This document shows positions 41,333-46,259 of a stretch of 46,259 bases of DNA, piece after piece (positions within the stretch are counted from its first letter, which is position 1; the number at the start of each line of letters is the position of its first letter). The position numbers and the translations under genes were made by a program. This DNA is from CAUPWF01 sp964367905 (GTDB lineage: Bacteria > Bacillota > Clostridia > Lachnospirales > Lachnospiraceae). Below the pieces are notes generated by a model that had not been told where the DNA came from, searched no databases, and saw nothing but the letters and a program-made list of their open reading frames with translations. The stretch lies in contig CAYIZP010000023.1 of NCBI GenBank assembly GCA_964367905.1, forward strand, positions 1 to 46,259, written 5' to 3'.

Positions 41333-42841
41333 ATGGTAGAAATGATTACAAACATTAACAGTATTGTGAATGGGTTCGTGTGGGGAGCGCCTGCACTAAC
41401 ACTGCTCATTGGTACAGGTGTAGTGATGACGATTCTGACGAAGGGATTTCAGTTCACACATTTTGGGCACGCGATGAAGGAAACGGTAGGAAGTCTCTTC
41501 AAAAAGAAGGATATCTTGAAGAATAAAGATAAAGATTCCATATCCCAATTTCAGGCAATGTGTACAGCTTTGTCGGCGACTATTGGTACAGGGAATATCG
41601 CAGGGATTGCATTTGCGATTACCATGGGTGGTCCGGGTGCCGTGTTTTGGATGTGGATTGCTGCGATATTTGGAATGATGACAAATTATTCGGAGAATGT
41701 TCTGGGAATCTTCTATAGAAGAAAGAATGAGAGAAACGAATGGTGTGGTGGTGCTATGTACTACCTTCAAGATGGTTTGGGTAGCAAGAAGGGATTCAAG
41801 AAGATAGCCAAAGTATTGGCAGTGCTCTTTGCTATTTTTGCAATGTTTGCGTCTTTTGGAATCGGGAATATGGGGCAGGTTGCATCCATTCGCGAGAGTG
41901 TGTTGGGATTATACACATTTACAGGGAACTCTACGACAGATGCATGGATTCTAGGTCTTGTTATTGCGGTAGCAGTTGCGCTAGTTATTTTAGGAGGCTT
42001 GAAGCGGATTGCTAGTGCAAATGAGAGAATTGTACCATTTATGGCAGGGTTTTACATATTAGGAGCATTGATTATTGTCGTGATGAATGCAGAGATGATT
42101 ATTCCAGCATTTGAGGCAATATTCGCGAGTGCATTTAGTTTCCGCGCGGCAGCAGGTGGTGTCGGTGGAGCGATGATTATGCAAGCCATCACATGGGGAT
42201 TCAAAAGAGGTGTGTTTTCAAATGAAGCAGGACTAGGATCTTCTGTAATGGTACATTCGGCATCGAACGTAAAAGAACCAGTGATACAAGGGTTATGGGG
42301 AATCTTCGAAGTGTTTTTCGATACGATTTTGGTTTGTACATTAACAGCTTTGGTTATCTTAACTACAGGAATCGTAGATTTGGAGACAGGAGCATCCATC
42401 AGCGGGGCGTCACAATTGGGATTGGCGACAGAGGCATTTGCTAAGAGCTTTGGCCCAGTGGGTGGGATTTTTATCGCAATCGCGGTTACTCTGTTTGCAT
42501 TTTCAACAGTACTTGGTTGGAGTTATTATGGAACAAAAGCATGGGAATACTTATTTGGAACCAAGTCAATCGCAATCTATAAATTAGTGTTTGTAGCAGT
42601 GGTTGTGGCAGGTTGTACCATTGATGCTTCGTTAGCAATTGACTTGTCAGACACATTCAATGGACTGATGGCGATTCCGAACTTAATCGGGGTATTATCC
42701 CTATCTGGAATTGTGCTGAAGATTACTATGAACTATAGTGATAGAACATTTAAGAAGCGAAGCGATGTGAAACCGATGTTGTCAGCAATTCCTGAGATAC
42801 AGAGAATGCAGGAACAAGCATTGAGGGAAGAAGAAAAATAA
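41333..42841 (+). CDS. Sodium:alanine/glycine symporter (AGCS family)
   Basis: The ~502-residue membrane protein has about 11 hydrophobic helices. It carries the AGCS signature regions: ATIGTGNIAGIAFAITMGGP and GPGAVFWMWIAAIFGM, then WCGGAMYYLQDGLG, and FKRGVFSNEAGLGSSVMVHS. It imports alanine or glycine with Na+. ATG 41333 follows AAGGGGG; the longer frame from 41309 lacks an RBS. It has its own promoter and terminator. Confidence 0.95.
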   Translation: MVEMITNINSIVNGFVWGAPALTLLIGTGVVMTILTKGFQFTHFGHAMKETVGSLFKKKDILKNKDKDSISQFQAMCTALSATIGTGNIAGIAFAITMGGPGAVFWMWIAAIFGMMTNYSENVLGIFYRRKNERNEWCGGAMYYLQDGLGSKKGFKKIAKVLAVLFAIFAMFASFGIGNMGQVASIRESVLGLYTFTGNSTTDAWILGLVIAVAVALVILGGLKRIASANERIVPFMAGFYILGALIIVVMNAEMIIPAFEAIFASAFSFRAAAGGVGGAMIMQAITWGFKRGVFSNEAGLGSSVMVHSASNVKEPVIQGLWGIFEVFFDTILVCTLTALVILTTGIVDLETGASISGASQLGLATEAFAKSFGPVGGIFIAIAVTLFAFSTVLGWSYYGTKAWEYLFGTKSIAIYKLVFVAVVVAGCTIDASLAIDLSDTFNGLMAIPNLIGVLSLSGIVLKITMNYSDRTFKKRSDVKPMLSAIPEIQRMQEQALREEEK

Positions 42842-42862
42842 AATAGTGAATTCATATAAAAC

Positions 42863-42903
42863 AGAGAGGCTCACCGTAAAGAGGTGTGGTCTCTCTATTT
42901 TTG
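42863..42903 (+). terminator. Terminator after the AGCS gene
   Basis: AGAGAGGCTCACC (42863-42875) pairs with GGTGTGGTCTCTCT (42883-42896) with a small internal mismatch, followed by ATTTTT. It overlaps the upstream extension of the helicase frame, supporting a later helicase start. Confidence 0.75.
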
Positions 42904-42982
42904 GCTGTATTCACCCTTGAAATACCCTCATGAAAAGTGTACACTAAAAGAATATAAAAATGGATGCTGGGGAGAAGAATGG

Positions 42983-45900
42983 ATGTCGTCGAGTAGGTAC
43001 AAGAATCATTTTACGGACAAGATATTAGGTTATGCGGAGAAGCTAAATGAGGCGGGAGTAGTGCGAATTAAGGAGGTTGATTATGGATTTCTGGAGGATC
43101 GCATTGATGAAGGCCGTTGTATGTGGTTGACGGGAGAGGTTTCGGGTACGAGGCAGGGGGTAGTTCCAGTACAGGTTGTACTCGATAAGAAACGTGTGGT
43201 TGATGCGAGGTGTAATTGTGATGAGTTTCGTCGTTCTTACTGGGGACCGATACAATGCTGTAGGCATTTGACAGCATTAGTTCTTCAGGGGGAAGAGTTG
43301 ATACGTCAAGGAGCAGATATGGAGACGGAGGCGGATGCACTGATGCTTGTGGATCTCTATGTGCAAAATGATGTGATTGAACTCTATGGAAATGAAGAAG
43401 GCGTTGAACTGGAGCCCTGTCTCAGTATTGATCATGATTCTTGGAAGGTGTCCTTTAAAATTGGGACAAAGAAGAAATATGTGATTAAGAACCTCACTCA
43501 GTTTTACCATGACCTCAAGTACAAGCGCCTGCATGAGTATGGAAAGGACTTTAAATTTATACATAAGAGAAGTGCGTTTGCGGAGTCGAGCAAACATTTG
43601 GTGGATTTTATCATGGAGAGGATCGAAGAATCCATTGTGGTACGTGGCATGCAGAAGAACTCGTATTATGATGTGGAGATTAAGCGCGTGATACCGCTCA
43701 CAGCAGGTTCTATTGACAAGTTATTTCCTAGGCTAGAAGGACAGGTGATGACATACTCGGTAGATGATTATTATTCCAAGTTTAAGGGAAAGGCAGTTGT
43801 AGTTAGGGAGAATCCTAAGATTGCTGTTCAGATCAAACCTACGGATACGAGAGGGAAAATCGGGACGGCGGTGACCGTGAATATGGGGAATTACAACTTC
43901 TTCTATGGAAATGAGAGCATGTATTGCCTACAGAATGATAAAATCTTAATCAGTGATCCTGAGTTTGCGAGCGAGACGAGTCCTTTATTGCAGGCGATTT
44001 CATCACAGTCTAAGCGGGAATTGACATTCGGGAAGATGGCCATGCCGGCATTATATGAGAAGGTGTTGCCAAGGGTGAGTGACTATCTGGAAATCGAAGA
44101 GGTACAAGGGGAAAAGATTCGTGAGAGTCTGCCAGAGAAAGCTGTGTTTGAGTTCTTTATTGATGAGACATCAGAGCATCAGATTGTACTCGAACTCAAG
44201 ATAACCTATAAGGGTCAAGTGGTAGAATTATCGAAAACAGATGCAGTGGATGATTATGCATTTGAGATTGATATGATACTGATCAATTCCTTACTAAAAA
44301 ACTATGAAGGAAGAAGGAAGGGAAATTTTGTCTTTATCACACAAGACGAAGAGAGAAGTTACCAGTTTCTAACCGAGGCAGCGAAGGAATTGCTTCGATT
44401 TGGAACGGTACATGTCTCGGAGAGTTTGACTAGAAAGACGGTTCGCAAGACACCGAAGATATCTGTTGGGGTTCAGGTGAAGAGTGATATTTTGAACCTA
44501 CAACTGGATTCTGAGGATATTGATTTTATGCAGTTACAAGAAATCCTAGCATCCTATAAACGAAAAAAGAAGTTTCATAAGTTAAAAGATGGAACATTTC
44601 TTCCGCTTGAGGGTGAGAGTCTAGCTACAGTAGCAGAATTGATGGATGGATTACAGTTAAGTCCAAAGGATTTCACCAAGGAACAACTAGAGATACCAGC
44701 ATATCGCGCTCTTTACATCGATAAGTTGCTACAAGGAAAGGATGATGTGACATATGAGAGAGACAATCAGCTGAGACAGATTGTTCGGAATTTTAGAACA
44801 GTGGAAGATAGTAATTATGAGGTGCCGAAACATCTTAAAAAGATATTACGTAATTACCAGAAGGTGGGATATCGTTGGTTGAGCCTTCTAGGAGAGTATG
44901 GATTCAATGGAATCCTTGCAGACGATATGGGACTAGGAAAAACCCTACAGATTATTACACTATTGCAGGCGAAGAAACAAGAGGGTAGAACATCCTTAAT
45001 CGTGACCCCTGCCTCACTTGTATATAATTGGGAAAGTGAGTTCCAGAAGTTTGGTGAGGGGTTCAAGGTGGCGGTTGTCGCAGGTACACCGACAGAGCGA
45101 AGAGAAATCTTATCTGATTTGAGTGGATATGATGTAGTGGTGACTTCTTATGACTTGTTAAAAAGAGATATTGAATCCTATCAGGATAAGACATTCTTCT
45201 ATCAGATTATTGATGAGGCACAGTATATCAAGAATCAGAATGCACAAGTTGCGAAAGCGGTCAAGGTGATAAAGGCGAGTCACAAATTAGCCATGACGGG
45301 AACTCCGATAGAGAATCGATTGAGTGAATTGTGGAGTATATTCGACTATCTGATGCCAGGATATTTATTCCAATATGAGAAGTTTAAGACGACATTCGAA
45401 AGTGCAATTGTCAAACGAAGCGATATTGAAATAGTGAAGAGACTGAAAGAGATGGTTTCGCCGTTTATCCTACGAAGGTTGAAGAAGGATGTACTCAAGG
45501 ATCTTCCAGATAAATTGGAAGAAGTGGTGTACGCGAAGATGGACAAGCCACAAGAAGAATTATACACAGCTTATGTTGCAAAAGTTCGGGAGGAAATCGA
45601 TGGTCAGGGATCAGCAGAATTCCAGAAAAACAAATTCAAAGTACTAGCCGAAATCACAAGACTACGACAAATCTGCTGCGATCCGAATCTTGTATACGAC
45701 AATTATACGGGAGAGTCAGCGAAATTAGCAACCTGTATGGAGTTGGTGGTCAATGCAAAAGATGGTGGGCATAAGGTACTCCTATTCTCGCAGTTTCGTA
45801 CCATGCTAGAAATTATAGAAAAAAGACTGCAAGATGAAGGAATAGAGAGTTATAAAATCACAGGAGAGACGCCGAAGGGCAAGCGATTACAGCTAGTCGA

Positions 45901-46228
45901 TGAGTTTAATAAAAATGATGTAGCCGTATTCTTGATTTCGCTGAAGGCGGGTGGGACAGGGCTGAATTTAACTGGAGCTGATATGGTAATCCATTACGAT
46001 CCATGGTGGAATGTGGCAGCACAGAATCAGGCGACAGACCGTGCGCATAGAATCGGACAGAAGAATGTAGTAACTGTGTTTAAACTGATTGCGAAGAATA
46101 CAATCGAAGAAAAAATTATAAAGATGCAGGAGACGAAACAAGAATTGGCAGATCAGATTATAAGTGGGGAAGAGAACAAGTTGTCGGCTATGACGAAAGA
46201 TGACTTCGTAAGCTTGTTGAATCAATGA
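42983..46228 (+). CDS. SWIM zinc-finger SNF2-family helicase/ATPase
   Basis: The ~1081-residue protein has an N-terminal SWIM zinc finger CNCDEFRRSY...CCRH (~77-95). A ~500-residue middle region (bacterial SNF2_assoc-like) leads to an SNF2 ATPase. Walker A is DDMGLGKTLQ, motif II is IIDEAQYIKN, and motif III is LAMTGTPIENRLSELWSIFD. The helicase C domain has LLFSQFRTMLEII, ISLKAGGTGLNLTGADMVIH and QATDRAHRIGQ. Such proteins are DNA translocases that remodel nucleoprotein, for example RNA polymerase (RapA-like). The frame extends to 42884 across a terminator; ATG 42983 preceded by GGGGAGA is preferred. The gene is complete, ending 31 nt before the window end. Confidence 0.94.
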   Translation: MSSSRYKNHFTDKILGYAEKLNEAGVVRIKEVDYGFLEDRIDEGRCMWLTGEVSGTRQGVVPVQVVLDKKRVVDARCNCDEFRRSYWGPIQCCRHLTALVLQGEELIRQGADMETEADALMLVDLYVQNDVIELYGNEEGVELEPCLSIDHDSWKVSFKIGTKKKYVIKNLTQFYHDLKYKRLHEYGKDFKFIHKRSAFAESSKHLVDFIMERIEESIVVRGMQKNSYYDVEIKRVIPLTAGSIDKLFPRLEGQVMTYSVDDYYSKFKGKAVVVRENPKIAVQIKPTDTRGKIGTAVTVNMGNYNFFYGNESMYCLQNDKILISDPEFASETSPLLQAISSQSKRELTFGKMAMPALYEKVLPRVSDYLEIEEVQGEKIRESLPEKAVFEFFIDETSEHQIVLELKITYKGQVVELSKTDAVDDYAFEIDMILINSLLKNYEGRRKGNFVFITQDEERSYQFLTEAAKELLRFGTVHVSESLTRKTVRKTPKISVGVQVKSDILNLQLDSEDIDFMQLQEILASYKRKKKFHKLKDGTFLPLEGESLATVAELMDGLQLSPKDFTKEQLEIPAYRALYIDKLLQGKDDVTYERDNQLRQIVRNFRTVEDSNYEVPKHLKKILRNYQKVGYRWLSLLGEYGFNGILADDMGLGKTLQIITLLQAKKQEGRTSLIVTPASLVYNWESEFQKFGEGFKVAVVAGTPTERREILSDLSGYDVVVTSYDLLKRDIESYQDKTFFYQIIDEAQYIKNQNAQVAKAVKVIKASHKLAMTGTPIENRLSELWSIFDYLMPGYLFQYEKFKTTFESAIVKRSDIEIVKRLKEMVSPFILRRLKKDVLKDLPDKLEEVVYAKMDKPQEELYTAYVAKVREEIDGQGSAEFQKNKFKVLAEITRLRQICCDPNLVYDNYTGESAKLATCMELVVNAKDGGHKVLLFSQFRTMLEIIEKRLQDEGIESYKITGETPKGKRLQLVDEFNKNDVAVFLISLKAGGTGLNLTGADMVIHYDPWWNVAAQNQATDRAHRIGQKNVVTVFKLIAKNTIEEKIIKMQETKQELADQIISGEENKLSAMTKDDFVSLLNQ

Positions 46229-46259
46229 TAGGAACAGGGGAAGAATGGAGCAAAGCGAC

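Noticed and set aside
1..46259. tRNA, rRNA, known riboswitch or CRISPR array
   Set aside because: None was recognised by eye on either strand; a tRNAscan or Rfam search would settle this.

Overview
The window is low-GC, with Gram-positive ribosome binding sites (AGGAGG-type), OmpR-family two-component systems, VanRS/VanY-type cell-wall genes, several signal-peptide lipoproteins, and a cluster of oxygen-sensitive [FeFe]-hydrogenase-type proteins. Together these point to an anaerobic Clostridia member, probably Lachnospiraceae-like. No rRNA, tRNA or CRISPR array was seen.

Layout. (1) 1-7.6 kb is a decayed peptide-secretion locus. A C39-peptidase exporter has lost its ATPase domain. It is separated from the rest by a dead IS1182-type element and a membrane UDP-sugar dehydratase gene. 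A 50-codon peptide gene with a double-glycine leader (5534-5686, minus) follows, preceded by a ~500-nt hairpin-rich leader. A divergent padR operon encodes the regulator, a one-TM protein and a secreted protein. (2) 7.6-10.1 kb is a scrap zone: IS256-type transposase remnant, N-truncated GGDEF protein, and a HigB-HigA-like toxin-antitoxin pair. (3) 10.2-14.0 kb holds small exported proteins, two lipoproteins and a HicAB pair with a large palindromic operator. (4) 14.0-18.1 kb has asparaginase, an OmpR/HK two-component system and a two-PepSY lipoprotein. The two-component operon and the PepSY gene share a promoter-proximal motif. (5) 18.6-25.3 kb has a MacB-like ABC cassette whose permease carries a ~350-residue coiled coil, a nuclease lipoprotein and a secreted propeller-like protein. 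(6) 25.3-28.1 kb has a VanY-like carboxypeptidase divergent from a VanR/VanS-like pair, with five 11-bp phased repeats between them. (7) 28.1-32.9 kb has a TauE-type permease divergent from a tetR-ABC operon. The second ABC cassette is a paralogue of the first but lacks the coiled coil. (8) 33.0-35.7 kb encodes a carotenoid-oxygenase-like protein fused to a START-like lipid-binding domain. (9) 35.7-40.3 kb is a four-gene minus-strand operon: thioredoxin-like ferredoxin, PAS-containing hydrogenase homologue, SpoIIE-type phosphatase and group-B-like [FeFe] hydrogenase. (10) 40.4-46.2 kb has a membrane-anchored phosphoribosyltransferase-like protein, an AGCS amino-acid symporter and a SWIM-SNF2 helicase.

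How they fit together. Much of the window concerns envelope sensing and export: three sensor or regulator modules sit beside export pumps or wall-editing enzymes. The hydrogenase operon looks like a redox or H2 sensing circuit rather than a metabolic enzyme set. The most unusual items are the carotenoid-oxygenase/START fusion, the GG-peptide locus with twin hairpins sharing a palindromic loop, and the regulator-site architectures. Functional statements come from sequence motifs recognised by eye; no database search was run.
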